The notes: a model not told the origin generated them from the sequence alone. 64,000 nt of DNA from Desulfovibrio sp. (GCF_034006445.1 NZ_JAVESS010000002.1:310001-374000), one strand, 5' to 3'. Counted from the first letter of the stretch, positions 26,702 to 35,581 are shown. Numbers and translations are program-made.

Positions 26702-28474
26702 ATGGCACGCATGAAAACAGGCCATACGGTTGATTTTCGGCCCGCAAGCCTGGCCGACATTGAAACCGTCGAGGTCACAGCCGACCTTCTGATCATAGGC
26801 GGCGGCAACGCCGGGTGCTTTGTGGCCACCGAAGCCGCACGGCTCAACCCGCAGATAAAAACCGTCATTGTGGAAAAAGCGGATATTATGCGCTCCGGAG
26901 CCTGCTCCGCAGGGATGGACGCCATCAACACCTACATCCCCGAAGGCAAGACGCCCGAGGATCTCGTTCGCTGGAGTCGCTCGCAGGTGGGCGGCGGCCC
27001 CTTGCGTGAAGATCTGGCGCTCTCCAATGCCGAAGAGCTCAATGAATGCGTGGATGATCTTGAACGTTGGGGCCTGCCCATCCTGCGGGACGAAGACGGA
27101 AAGATTCGCTATCGCGGCAAGTGGGACATCTCCATCCACGGCGAACAGCTGAAGCCCATCATGGCTGAAAAGGCTCTTGAAAGCGGCGCGGACGTCTACA
27201 ACCGGGTAGCGGCCACAAGCCTGCTGATGCAGGACGGGCGCTGCGTGGGCGCAACGGGTTTTGGCGTGCGCGACGGCAAGTTTTATGTTTTCCGCGCCAG
27301 GGCTACGGTTGTCAGCACGGGCGGCGCAGGTACGCTTTACAAGTCGTACACCGCAGACTCCACGGACAGTGGTTCGCAGATATGGATGTGCCCCTACTGT
27401 GTGGGATCAGGTTATGCCATAGGTTTCAGGCAGGGCGCAGAACTCACGAGCCTTGAGCAACGCTGGGTCGCCACCCGCACCAAGGATTTTTGCGGCCCCG
27501 TGGACACCATTTCCGTGGGCTATGGCGCGCCCATCATCAACTCGCACGGCGAGCGCGTCATGAGCCGCTATGCAAGTCTTGGCGGCGACGCGGCCCCCCG
27601 GTACATCCGCGCCAACGCGCCCATGGAAGAATGGCTTGCCGGACGCGGCCCCTGCTACTGCGACACCACCCACATGACGCCTGAAAAGACCAAGGCCATG
27701 ATGGAAGACTACCTGAACGAACGCCCCTCATTCGTGCTCTTTCTCGCCAGTCGGGGGCAGGACCCCAGCAAGGAACCCATCGAAATTTTCGGTTCCGATC
27801 CCTACATCCTTGGTGGTCACACCGGGGGCGGCTATTGGGTGGATATGGAGCGCATGACCACCCTGCCCGGCCTGTTTGCGGCGGGTGAAACCGCAGGCGG
27901 CAACCCCAACAAGTTTGTGGGCGGCTGCTGCGCCGAAGGCAAACTGGCCGCGCGCGGAGCGCTTGCCTTCATGGCTGCCGTGGGCACGCCTGCCCCTGAC
28001 GCAGCGCAGATTGAGCGTGAAAAAGAACGGGTCTATGCCCCGCTGCTGACTCGTGAAGCCGAAGGCATTCGTCCGGTAGAAATGAAAGAACGCCTGCAAA
28101 GGCTCATGGACGAATACGCTGGCGGCTCCAGCCAGTTTTATCGCACCAATGAGCAGCAACTGGACTACGCCCTCAGGCATATCAAGATGCTGCAAAGCCA
28201 GTTCTGCCACCTGCGCGCGCAGGATCTGCACGAACTGATGCAGGCCAACGAAACCATGGACCGTGTGGATGTGGCCGAAGCCGTGGTGCATCACCTCAAG
28301 GCCCGCAAGGAAACCCGCTGGGCGGGCTGGCAGACACGATCGGACTATCCGGAACGCGACGACGCCAACTTCGACTGCTTTGTGGAATCACGCCGGGATG
28401 CAGCCACCGGAGAAATAGTCACATTTACCCGTCCCTACGAGCAGTTGCTCCCTGGCGACAGGTACAAGCCCTAA
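26702..28474 (+). CDS. AprA-like FAD-dependent oxidoreductase (adenylylsulfate/fumarate reductase flavoprotein family)
   Basis: This 590-residue flavoprotein has an N-terminal dinucleotide fold LLIIGGGNAGCFVATEAARL (about residues 30-50). MRSGACSAGMDAINTYIPEG closely parallels the RSGA...AINTY segment of adenylylsulfate reductase alpha. The capping domain and the late FAD segment LFAAGETAGGNPNKFVGGCC are present. The C-terminal helical domain has QLDYALRHIKMLQSQFCHLR. Canonical AprA is about 70 residues longer and is encoded after aprB near sat; here the order is reversed and sat is absent. The partner ferredoxin follows by 15 bases. It reduces or oxidises an unidentified substrate. ATG 26702 has GAGAGG upstream. 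Confidence 0.82.
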   Translation: MARMKTGHTVDFRPASLADIETVEVTADLLIIGGGNAGCFVATEAARLNPQIKTVIVEKADIMRSGACSAGMDAINTYIPEGKTPEDLVRWSRSQVGGGPLREDLALSNAEELNECVDDLERWGLPILRDEDGKIRYRGKWDISIHGEQLKPIMAEKALESGADVYNRVAATSLLMQDGRCVGATGFGVRDGKFYVFRARATVVSTGGAGTLYKSYTADSTDSGSQIWMCPYCVGSGYAIGFRQGAELTSLEQRWVATRTKDFCGPVDTISVGYGAPIINSHGERVMSRYASLGGDAAPRYIRANAPMEEWLAGRGPCYCDTTHMTPEKTKAMMEDYLNERPSFVLFLASRGQDPSKEPIEIFGSDPYILGGHTGGGYWVDMERMTTLPGLFAAGETAGGNPNKFVGGCCAEGKLAARGALAFMAAVGTPAPDAAQIEREKERVYAPLLTREAEGIRPVEMKERLQRLMDEYAGGSSQFYRTNEQQLDYALRHIKMLQSQFCHLRAQDLHELMQANETMDRVDVAEAVVHHLKARKETRWAGWQTRSDYPERDDANFDCFVESRRDAATGEIVTFTRPYEQLLPGDRYKP

Positions 28475-28489
28475 TGCAGGAGAACGAAA

Positions 28490-28819
28490 ATGCCGCCAAA
28501 AATTGACGTACATAAATGCAATGGCTGTAAAGGGCGCGAAGAAACCCACTGCGAAGAGGCGTGCCCCGGCAACCTCATGGCCCTAGATCAGGCCGTCGGC
28601 AAGGCTTTTCTGCGCAACCCCCGCGACTGCTGGGACTGCATGTCCTGCATCAAGGCATGCCCTTCCGGCGCGCTTGAAATCAAGATGCCCTATCAGCTCG
28701 GCTACTTCAAAGCTTCGCTGAAACCCATAATGGGGTCCAACTTCATTATCTGGAAATGCCGCGATATTTACGGGCAGGAGCAGACCTACCGTTATGTGAA
28801 CCGGCTGGACAAGGCCTAA
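28490..28819 (+). CDS. Short AprB-like ferredoxin (2x[4Fe-4S])
   Basis: This 109-residue protein carries cysteine clusters CNGCKGREETHCEEACP and CWDCMSCIKACP, the second followed by SGALEIKMP. The spacing is like that of adenylylsulfate reductase beta. AprB usually has about 150-165 residues with a C-terminal tail that wraps around AprA. Here the tail is reduced to a short strand segment with GSNFIIWKCRDIYGQEQTYR. It should pass electrons to or from the flavoprotein encoded just upstream. AGGAGA precedes the ATG. Confidence 0.85.
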   Translation: MPPKIDVHKCNGCKGREETHCEEACPGNLMALDQAVGKAFLRNPRDCWDCMSCIKACPSGALEIKMPYQLGYFKASLKPIMGSNFIIWKCRDIYGQEQTYRYVNRLDKA

Positions 28820-28837
28820 AACGACATTACATCAAAT

Positions 28838-28907
28838 TACGCCCGCCGCGTCTGCCGAGCAGCGGGCGTAACCTCTTTCCACCGCGAACTCCATGCTTCG
28901 CGGTGGA
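28838..28907 (+). terminator. Two successive hairpins after the AprA/B-like pair
   Basis: TACGCCCGC/GCGGGCGTA (28838-28870) and TCCACCGCGAA/TTCGCGGTGGA (28878-28907) are both perfect. Neither has a good T-tract, so they may attenuate or stabilise instead of fully terminating before the regulator gene. Confidence 0.5.
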
Positions 28908-28987
28908 GAGGGAAGGGCCTTGGGCCACAGGATTTTCGACCTTGCGGCCCAGGCTGAAACAAAAGTGTTTGCAGCAAGGATATGGGT

Positions 28988-29683
28988 ATGAACACATTCT
29001 GGCACCTCGAAAAAGAAGATTTTTTCAGAGGGATTGATGATGTAAAAAGCATTTTTATGGAAAACGCCCATCGCCAGGAATTGCCCAAGAATGAAACTGT
29101 TTTTTTGGAAGGCGATGCCGGAGATACTTGTTTTTATATTGAATCCGGCCTGGTTCGCATTTTCGGCACGGCTGGTTTCGGCAAAGAGATGACGTTTTCC
29201 TTGCGCATGCGGGGGGAGTTTTTTGGTCTTTCTGAAGTGCTGAACAGTTCGCCGCGCAAGGCAGGCGCGCAGACCGCAAGCCCTTCAGTGCTGTATTCCA
29301 TCGGCCAGCAAAGCTTTGAAACCCTGCTGCGTGATCATTATCCGCTGGCACGTCGCGTCATCACTCTTCTGGGCCGCAGGTTGCGCTATATGGGCGATAT
29401 GGTGCGCAGGCAAAATGATGACGTGGCCAACCGCCTGGCAAGCCTGCTTATTTCACTGGCCTACGACACGCTGCGCACCACCGAAGACTGGGACAAGCCC
29501 TGTGAAATCCCACTGAACATTCCTCAGGAACAGATGGCCTCTATGGTAGGTTCGACTCAGCCCACGGTGAGCGCCACCTTGCAGCGCTTTCGCATGGACG
29601 GTCTTATTGTCGGCAACGGCAGAAAGATTGTGCTGCTCAACCCTATTGAGATGATCTACAGGCTTGACCACAATCTTCTTTGA
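28988..29683 (+). CDS. Crp/Fnr-family transcriptional regulator
   Basis: This 231-residue protein has an N-terminal cyclic-nucleotide-binding-type beta-roll (VFLEGDAGDTCFYIESGLVR and MRGEFFGLSEVLNSSPRKAG). A dimer helix and a C-terminal winged helix follow, with recognition region IPQEQMASMVGSTQPTVSAT. There is no N-terminal cysteine cluster, so it is not an oxygen-sensing FNR of the classical type. ATG 28988 is preferred because AAGGA lies eight bases upstream; ATG 28982 is too close to that site. Likely targets are the adjacent DASS, AprA/B-like and NhaB genes, by position only. Confidence 0.88.
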   Translation: MNTFWHLEKEDFFRGIDDVKSIFMENAHRQELPKNETVFLEGDAGDTCFYIESGLVRIFGTAGFGKEMTFSLRMRGEFFGLSEVLNSSPRKAGAQTASPSVLYSIGQQSFETLLRDHYPLARRVITLLGRRLRYMGDMVRRQNDDVANRLASLLISLAYDTLRTTEDWDKPCEIPLNIPQEQMASMVGSTQPTVSATLQRFRMDGLIVGNGRKIVLLNPIEMIYRLDHNLL

Positions 29684-30087
29684 TCTTCAACCAATCTTCT
29701 CGCGCCGCTCCACCCATTTTTCAAAGTACTCTAGTGCATTGCCTTTTACTTAAGTCAGATGCTCTATCGTTGCACACAAGCACAGCGTCGCGCGACATGG
29801 TGCGGGTTCTGCCCCAATTGCAACTTCGGAAAAATGACGAATTGAAATGTGAAGCATTTCAGAGGCAAGCTGATTCAAGTAATTATAATCCATAAACCCT
29901 GTCCCCTTACCTCTTCAAACCCATCCAGCCTCCTTTCATTTTTGTCGCCTGACGGCAGCTATCCCTCATCGCTTAAAATCAGTTCGCAGCACTGCCAGAG
30001 GTTGCGCCAAGGCTGCATTTCCTGCTACACAGCCAGTATCTCGCGATTTTCTTTCCACTAAATTCTGAGCGGTACAGGGAGACGACT
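29684..30087. other. Gene-free interval before nhaB with repeat debris
   Basis: No gene. ATTGAAATGTGAAGCATTTC at 29841-29860 matches the arm of the CTAGAGCA repeat copy at 62785-62800, and CTAGTGCATTGCC near 29732 is a degenerate edge. These look like remnants of an old repeat copy. The nhaB promoter must lie in the last 150 bases, but no clear boxes were seen. Confidence 0.4.
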
Positions 30088-31545
30088 ATGCAGCATATTT
30101 TTTTCAGCAGCTTTCTAGGCAAATCGCCACTCTGGTATAAATATACGGTGCTGGCCTTTCTGGTGGCCAACCCTGTTCTCAATATTATGGTCGGCCCATT
30201 TATAACGGGCTGGCTGCTGCTGCTCCAGTTTATCTTTATTCTTTCGCTGGCGCTGAAGTGCTACCCCATTCCCGCAGGCGGTCTGCTGGCCCTGGAGGCC
30301 ATCATCATCGGCATGACCACGCCCGACGCCGTGTACCAGGAAGTGGTCACCAACCTGCCCACAGTGCTTTTGCTCATCTTTATGGTGGCGGGCATCTACT
30401 ATCTGAAAGATGTGGTTTTTGTCGTTTTTACCCGACTGTTTATCGCCATTCGCAAAAAACACTGGCTGTCGCTGGCATTCTGTATTGCCAGCGCCACGCT
30501 TTCCGCCTTTCTGGACGCCCTGACCCTCATGGCCATCATTATTGCCGTCTGCTTCAATTTTTACGCCATTTTTCGCAAAGTGGCCGGGGCCTTTACCCCG
30601 ACCAACGGCAAAGAAGCCCCGGAAGTTGAAGAATTTTGCGGCTTTTTGCGCAACATCATCATGCACGGCGCTCTGGGAACAGCCCTTGGCGGCACCATGA
30701 CCATTGTGGGGGAACCGCAGAACCTCATGATCGGCACCATGATGAATTGGTCATTTGCGGAATTTTTTATGCACAACGCCGTTATTGCCGTGCCTGTGGC
30801 CATTGTGGGCTTTACCCTCTGCCCCCTGCTTGAAATTTTTCGCTTTCCCGGTTTCGGATACCAGCTGCCGGAGGCCATCCGCGAGCTTATTGTCAAGGAC
30901 GCCGCCAAAAAAGCGCGCCAGCTTTCAGACCAGACGCGCTTTCTTTACATCACCCAATGCGTGGTGGGCATACTGCTGATTTTGGCCCTGGCCCTGCACG
31001 TGGCCGAAATCGGCCTGCTTGGCCTTACGCTGATCATCCTGCTTTCGGCCATGACAGGCAAAACCAAGGAACACGACTTTTCTGAAGCTTTCAACAACGC
31101 CATGCCCTTTGTCTGCCTTATCATCGTCTTTTTTGCCATTCTTTCGGTGGTGCACGACCAGCATCTGGTGACGCCGCTGGTGGAATGGGTGTTCCAGTTC
31201 CAGGGCAAACCCCAGTTGCTGGCGCTGTATCTGGTCAACGGCACGCTGTCGTTTGTGAGCGACAACGTCTTCATCGCCTCTGTTTTTATTACCGAAATGG
31301 ACAAAGCCCATACGGCTGGCCTGTTCTCCAGCGACTGGTACGAAAAAATCGCCGTGGTGGTGAATATGGGCACCAATATTCCCGCTGTGGCGACGCCCAA
31401 CGGGCAGGCGGCTTTTCTCTTTTTGCTCACGTCTTCGCTGGCGCCGCTCATCAAGCTCTCGTACATGCGGATGGTCAAGCTGGCCTTTCCCTATACCGTG
31501 ACCATGACGGCCACCGGAGCCATTTGCATCTACTTTTTCCTGTAG
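30088..31545 (+). CDS. nhaB: Na+/H+ antiporter NhaB
   Basis: This 485-residue, roughly 12-helix protein matches NhaB over its length. Examples are the start FLGKSPLWYKYTVLAFLVAN, LSLALKCYPIPAGGLLALEA, MVAGIYYLKDVVFVVFTRL and SAFLDALTLMAIIIAVC. NhaB exports sodium in exchange for protons at the inner membrane. ATG 30088 follows GGGAGACG. It is followed after 38 bases by a PII-like gene, probably in one operon. Next to a DASS-type sodium symporter, it could recycle sodium taken up with the anion; that coupling is inference. Confidence 0.93.
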   Translation: MQHIFFSSFLGKSPLWYKYTVLAFLVANPVLNIMVGPFITGWLLLLQFIFILSLALKCYPIPAGGLLALEAIIIGMTTPDAVYQEVVTNLPTVLLLIFMVAGIYYLKDVVFVVFTRLFIAIRKKHWLSLAFCIASATLSAFLDALTLMAIIIAVCFNFYAIFRKVAGAFTPTNGKEAPEVEEFCGFLRNIIMHGALGTALGGTMTIVGEPQNLMIGTMMNWSFAEFFMHNAVIAVPVAIVGFTLCPLLEIFRFPGFGYQLPEAIRELIVKDAAKKARQLSDQTRFLYITQCVVGILLILALALHVAEIGLLGLTLIILLSAMTGKTKEHDFSEAFNNAMPFVCLIIVFFAILSVVHDQHLVTPLVEWVFQFQGKPQLLALYLVNGTLSFVSDNVFIASVFITEMDKAHTAGLFSSDWYEKIAVVVNMGTNIPAVATPNGQAAFLFLLTSSLAPLIKLSYMRMVKLAFPYTVTMTATGAICIYFFL

Positions 31546-31583
31546 CCGCCCGATCCTGGCCCATATATGTGGAGAACATACCG

Positions 31584-32258
31584 ATGAATATACAGTTTAC
31601 GCCCGCCAAGCTGCTTGTGGTCTTTGGCGAATGCGGCTGCGGCATGGCCATCGTTGACGCCTCCAAGGAAGGAGGCGCACGCGGCGGCACGAGGCTTCAT
31701 GGCCGCTGTCTGGACGAAGACGGTTGCGGCTGCGGCTCGTGCCCCGGTTGCGTTGATCAGGATATTATCCTCATCCTCATGCAGGATGAGGCTGAAAGCG
31801 TTATTACAGCCGTTGTGGAAGGGGCTTTGAAAAACCCCAAATGCCGTGCGAGCGCAGCCATGGTGCTGGACGTGCCCAAGGCCATGCTGCGCGCCAGCCA
31901 GACAGCCAGCAACGAGCCTTTCTTACATACCATCGAGGGAGAAGACATGAAATCCGGCTACACCATGATATGCAGCATCATCAATCACGGACAGGCCGAG
32001 GAGCTCATGGTGGTGGCCCGACAGGCCGGAGCGCGCGGCGGCACCATACTGGGGGCCAGAGGAACAGGTACTGAAGAAGACGTGAAATTCTTCGGCATCA
32101 GCCTGACGCCTGAAAAGGAATTTCTGCTTATCATAAGCGAAAACGCCGCAACAGACGCCATTTTACAGGCGCTGGGCAGCCAGCCGGTCTTCAGCGAGCC
32201 GGGGGGCGGCATTGTCTTTACCACCAGCATTGAGCGCTACATATCCCTCAATGCCTGA
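31584..32258 (+). CDS. Two-domain PII-like signalling protein
   Basis: This 224-residue protein is built from two tandem PII/CutA-like ferredoxin-fold domains. The second domain is clearest, with YTMICSIINHGQAEELMVVA, then QAGARGGTILGARGTGTEED (T-loop-like region) and EFLLIISENAATDAILQAL. The first repeats the pattern, with VDASKEGGARGGTRLHGRC and DIILILMQDEAESVITAVVE. It carries an unusual cysteine-rich loop, CLDEDGCGCGSCPGC, where the T-loop would be. PII proteins bind nucleotides and control transporters. Position downstream of nhaB suggests control of that antiporter. ATG 31584 follows TGGAGAAC; longer frames overlap nhaB and are rejected. Confidence 0.75.
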   Translation: MNIQFTPAKLLVVFGECGCGMAIVDASKEGGARGGTRLHGRCLDEDGCGCGSCPGCVDQDIILILMQDEAESVITAVVEGALKNPKCRASAAMVLDVPKAMLRASQTASNEPFLHTIEGEDMKSGYTMICSIINHGQAEELMVVARQAGARGGTILGARGTGTEEDVKFFGISLTPEKEFLLIISENAATDAILQALGSQPVFSEPGGGIVFTTSIERYISLNA

Positions 32259-32370
32259 TGCCGCCAACGTCTCTGCGCCCTTGAGCACGAGAGCCCTGTG
32301 GGTGCGCCATTGACCGATGGAGCGCTGTGCAAAAAGCCTTGTAAAACCGTGTGTTGGCTAAAAATACAAG

Positions 32371-32400
32371 GGCCGGAGCGACATAGCCGCTCCGGCCTTT
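32371..32400 (+). terminator. Rho-independent terminator after the nhaB/PII operon
   Basis: GGCCGGAGCG pairs with CGCTCCGGCC around a 7-base loop, then TTT. The 30 bases before it (CTGTGCAAAAAGCCTTGTAA) resemble the sequence before the terminator at 24542, suggesting a shared cassette. Confidence 0.7.
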
Positions 32401-32424
32401 GAAAAACCGGCTCCGCATCCTGCC

Positions 32425-32601
32425 AGGGCAATTTCAAAGTGAAATTGCCCTAGAGCAGATTAACTTTGAGAATATACATTCTCAAAGTTTAAGGCACGCT
32501 CACTTCGGCGTTTAACCGCGCAGATAAACTGCGCTTACGCCTCCGTAGCGAACGTCTGCTCACGCAGCCGTCAAGAGCAATTTAAAAGTTAAATTGCTCT
32601 A
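32425..32601. repeat. CTAGAGCA mosaic repeat between nhaB operon and cinA
   Basis: A hairpin GGGCAATTTC/GAAATTGCCC ends in CTAGAGCAG at 32450-32458, which opens the next unit. That unit ends with AGAGCAATTT/AAATTGCTCTA at 32601. The inner arms ACTTTGAGAA/TTCTCAAAGT also pair. The last three bases on the minus strand (TAG) are the stop codon of cinA. Confidence 0.8.
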
Positions 32602-33870
32602 AAGGGCTGCAACCGTCCAAAGGGCTTCCACATCCAGGCCCGCCATATGCCTGCGCAGCATGTCCAGCGCATGGCTTGAAGCCAGACGCCGTGTCCATTC
32701 CCGCCCAAGGTAGCGCCCATGCGGACGCAGTTCACGCAGCCAGACATCCTTGCCATGGCTCAGCGCCACATATACCAGACCCACGGGTTTGCTTTCGGTG
32801 CCGCCGCCGGGCCCGGCCACGCCGGTAATGCCAAGGCCGTAATCCGCCCCGTAGCGCTCGCGCACCCCTGCGGCCATGCTGCGGGCCACTTCCGGGCTTA
32901 CGGCCCCGTGGCGCGCCAGCAGTTCTTCGGGCACGCCCAAAAGCCTGGTCTTGGCTTCATTGGCATAGGTGATCAGGCCGTAGCCGAAGACTTCCGAAGA
33001 ACCGGGCTGATCGGTAATACGCTTGGCCAGCAGCCCTCCGGTGCAGGATTCCGCCGTGGCCAGACTCTGCCCGCGCAAGCGCAGCCCCTCCACCACCACG
33101 GCCTCCAGGCCCGTCACATTGACGCCATAGACCACGTCGCCCAGGCGCGCGCGCACCTCATTCACCACTGGCATGGCCAGGGCTTCGGCAGCCTCGGCGC
33201 TCGCCGCCTTGGCCGTCACCCGCACGAACATTTCCGCGTCGCCGGCATAGGGGGCGGCCGTGGGGTTGACGCCTTCGGTCAGGTCAGCGATGCGCAAGGC
33301 CGCCGTCCCCTCGCCAATACCAAAGGTGCGCACCATGAAGGACGCTATGACCGAATCCGTCATGTTCTGCAAAAAGGGCACAACGCTGTTTTCGAGCATG
33401 GGCAGAAGTTCGGACGGAGGCCCCGGCAGCAGGATGACCCATTGCCCGCAGGCCGCCGGCACGGCGCAGCCGGGGGCAGTGCCCGCGTCATTGGGAAAGA
33501 CCACCGAACCGCGCGGCAGGTATGCCTGCTTGAGCTGATTGGCCGATATGGGGCGGTCGCCAAAATAGTCACGCAAACGGCGCAGGCTGTCCGCATCTTC
33601 TTCAAGGGGGCAACCCGTGACCTGCGCCACGGTTTCCTTGGTCATATCGTCATCCGTGGGGCCAAGGCCGCCGGTGGTAATGATGATCTGCGCGCGCCCG
33701 AGGGCCTCGCGCAGGGCGGATTCCAGCCGTCCGCCATTATCCCCCACCGTGTGCACCTGCAAAAGATCCAAACCCAGCGCAGAAAGCGCTCTGGACACGT
33801 GGGCGGCGTCGGTGTTGACAGTATGCCCCAGCAGAAGTTCCGTACCCACTGAAATGATTTCCGCCCTCAT
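32599..33870 (-). CDS. cinA: CinA-family protein (nicotinamide-nucleotide amidase with MoCF-like domain)
   Basis: This 423-residue protein has an N-terminal molybdopterin-binding-like domain (AEIISVGTELLLGHTVNTDA and ITTGGLGPTDDDMTKETVAQ). The C-terminal CinA domain carries TAESCTGGLLAKRITDQPGS and GITGVAGPGGGTESKPVGLV. CinA C-domains deamidate nicotinamide mononucleotide in pyridine-nucleotide recycling. ATG 33870 has an ideal AAGGAGG seven bases upstream; longer frames are rejected. The gene is convergent with the nhaB operon, and its TAG stop is the edge of a CTAGAGCA element. Confidence 0.92.
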   Translation of the reverse strand: MRAEIISVGTELLLGHTVNTDAAHVSRALSALGLDLLQVHTVGDNGGRLESALREALGRAQIIITTGGLGPTDDDMTKETVAQVTGCPLEEDADSLRRLRDYFGDRPISANQLKQAYLPRGSVVFPNDAGTAPGCAVPAACGQWVILLPGPPSELLPMLENSVVPFLQNMTDSVIASFMVRTFGIGEGTAALRIADLTEGVNPTAAPYAGDAEMFVRVTAKAASAEAAEALAMPVVNEVRARLGDVVYGVNVTGLEAVVVEGLRLRGQSLATAESCTGGLLAKRITDQPGSSEVFGYGLITYANEAKTRLLGVPEELLARHGAVSPEVARSMAAGVRERYGADYGLGITGVAGPGGGTESKPVGLVYVALSHGKDVWLRELRPHGRYLGREWTRRLASSHALDMLRRHMAGLDVEALWTVAAL

Positions 33871-34269
33871 GCGGCCTCCTTGCATCCTTACAATCTTGCC
33901 GCCCCGGAAGTCGGCAGGAAGATCATGGTAGCGCTTGCCCGCATGCCATGCAACAGGGTTTGCGCCATGGCAGGCGGTGCTCAAGCCACAAATTTGCCAG
34001 CATGCCACGCGACGGCGCGTCAGTCAGGATGCGTCCTGGCTACGCCCTGCAGCCCGACGCGCGACCTTGCCTCACGCCTGCCCAAAGCCATAGGCACGGT
34101 CACTTTTTGACAAAGAGCCGGAGGGCCTGTACTGGCCATAGCCAGATGTTGACAAAGGGAATCGCTTGCGACATGGTATTACCTAGCAAATCAATAAGTA
34201 ATGATCGCACGGCACAGAAAACCGTTATAATGCAAGTAATAAAGCGGCCCGCCGCAAAGGGGAATCACA
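33871..34269. other. Divergent intergenic region cinA-metY
   Basis: No gene. 33900-34090 holds GC-rich imperfect palindromes (for example CATGCCATG, GGCATG). A SAM riboswitch was looked for before metY, but its conserved core was not recognised. Confidence 0.4.
34149..34231 (+). promoter_or_regulatory. Candidate promoter elements for metY
   Basis: TTGACA at 34149-34154 has TGGTAT 19 bases downstream. A second, perfect TATAAT lies at 34226-34231, 38 bases before the start codon, with a poor -35. Either could be used. Confidence 0.35.
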
Positions 34270-35559
34270 ATGAATCATGAAAAAGGCTTGCGGTTTGAAA
34301 CCCTGCAAGTGCATGCCGGGCAGGAGAAGCCGGACGCAGCCAGCGGTTCCAGGGCCGTGCCCATTTACCAGACGACCTCCTACGTGTTTGACGACTGTGC
34401 CCATGCCGAGGCCCGGTTCAACCTGACCGACCCCGGCAACATTTACAGCCGTTTGACCAATCCCACGCAGGACGCGCTGGAACAAAGGGTGGCGGCCCTT
34501 GAAGGCGGCGTGGGGGCTCTTGCCACGGCCAGCGGCGCGGCTGCCGTAAGCTACGCCCTGCAAAATCTCGCCAGCGCCGGGGACCACATAGTTGCCGCCA
34601 AAACCCTGTACGGCGGCACCTACAATTTACTTGCCCATACGCTCAAAACCTGGGGCATTGAGACGACCTTTGTGGACCCCGCCCAGATGGATTCCTTTGA
34701 ACAGGCCATCACGCCCAGAACACGCGCCATCTTTGTGGAGAGCATGGGCAATCCCCACAGCAATATTGTGGATATGGAAGCGCTGGCAGACCTGGCTCAC
34801 CGCCACGGCGTCCCCCTGGTGGTGGACAACACCTTTGCCACTCCCTGGCTTATGCGCCCCATTGAATACGGCGCGGACATCGTCGTGCATTCCGCCACAA
34901 AATTCATGGGCGGACACGGCGCCGCCCTTGGCGGCATCATCGTGGACAGCGGCCGCTTTGACTGGGCCGCGTCCGGCAAATTTTCCCACCTGAGTGAGCC
35001 AGATCCGAGTTATCACGGCCTGAGCTTCACCAAGGCCGTCGGGGCGGCGGCCTATATAGTGCGGGCACGGGCCATCCTGTTGCGCGATCTTGGCGCAACA
35101 ATGGCCCCCCTGCACGCATTTTTGATCCTCCAGGGGCTTGAAACACTGTCGCTGCGCGTGGAGCGCCACGTGCAGAACGCCCTGGCCGTGGTGCGCCATC
35201 TGGACAACCACCCCAAGGTGCAGACCGTCAATCACCCAAGCCTGCCCCACAGCCCCAGCCACGCCCTGTACAAGCGCTATTTCCCCAACGGGGGCGGCAG
35301 CATCTTTACCATTGAGGTCAAGGGCGGCGCGGCCGAAGCCAGAGCCTTTATTGACAAACTGCGCATATTCTCGCTGCTGGCCAACGTGGCTGACGCCAAA
35401 TCGCTGGTAATCCACCCTGCGTCCACCACGCACTCGCAAATGACCGAAGACGAACTGGCGCTTACGGGAATCTGGCCCAATACCGTGCGCCTCTCCATAG
35501 GCATCGAACACATTGACGACATCCTGGCTGACCTGGATCAGGCATTGGCCTCCCTGTAA
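34270..35559 (+). CDS. metY: O-acetylhomoserine sulfhydrylase
   Basis: This 429-residue PLP enzyme makes homocysteine from O-acetylhomoserine and sulfide in methionine synthesis. The start GLRFETLQVHAGQEKPDAAS and PIYQTTSYVFDDCAHAEARF are typical. The PLP lysine is in HSATKFMGGHGAALGG, and substrate contacts are in NPHSNIVDMEALADLAH. The C-terminal HPASTTHSQMTEDEL and VRLSIGIEHIDDILADLDQA complete the Cys/Met metabolism fold. Length fits the family, which is longer than cystathionine gamma-synthases. AAGGGGAATCACA precedes the ATG. A sulfide-producing organism can use this direct sulfhydrylation route. Confidence 0.93.
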   Translation: MNHEKGLRFETLQVHAGQEKPDAASGSRAVPIYQTTSYVFDDCAHAEARFNLTDPGNIYSRLTNPTQDALEQRVAALEGGVGALATASGAAAVSYALQNLASAGDHIVAAKTLYGGTYNLLAHTLKTWGIETTFVDPAQMDSFEQAITPRTRAIFVESMGNPHSNIVDMEALADLAHRHGVPLVVDNTFATPWLMRPIEYGADIVVHSATKFMGGHGAALGGIIVDSGRFDWAASGKFSHLSEPDPSYHGLSFTKAVGAAAYIVRARAILLRDLGATMAPLHAFLILQGLETLSLRVERHVQNALAVVRHLDNHPKVQTVNHPSLPHSPSHALYKRYFPNGGGSIFTIEVKGGAAEARAFIDKLRIFSLLANVADAKSLVIHPASTTHSQMTEDELALTGIWPNTVRLSIGIEHIDDILADLDQALASL

Positions 35560-35581
35560 TCACTGCACAAAGCCTCCTCCC

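Noticed and set aside
33871..34269. SAM riboswitch before metY
   Set aside because: The conserved junction and kink-turn sequences were not recognised, so only promoter boxes are reported.
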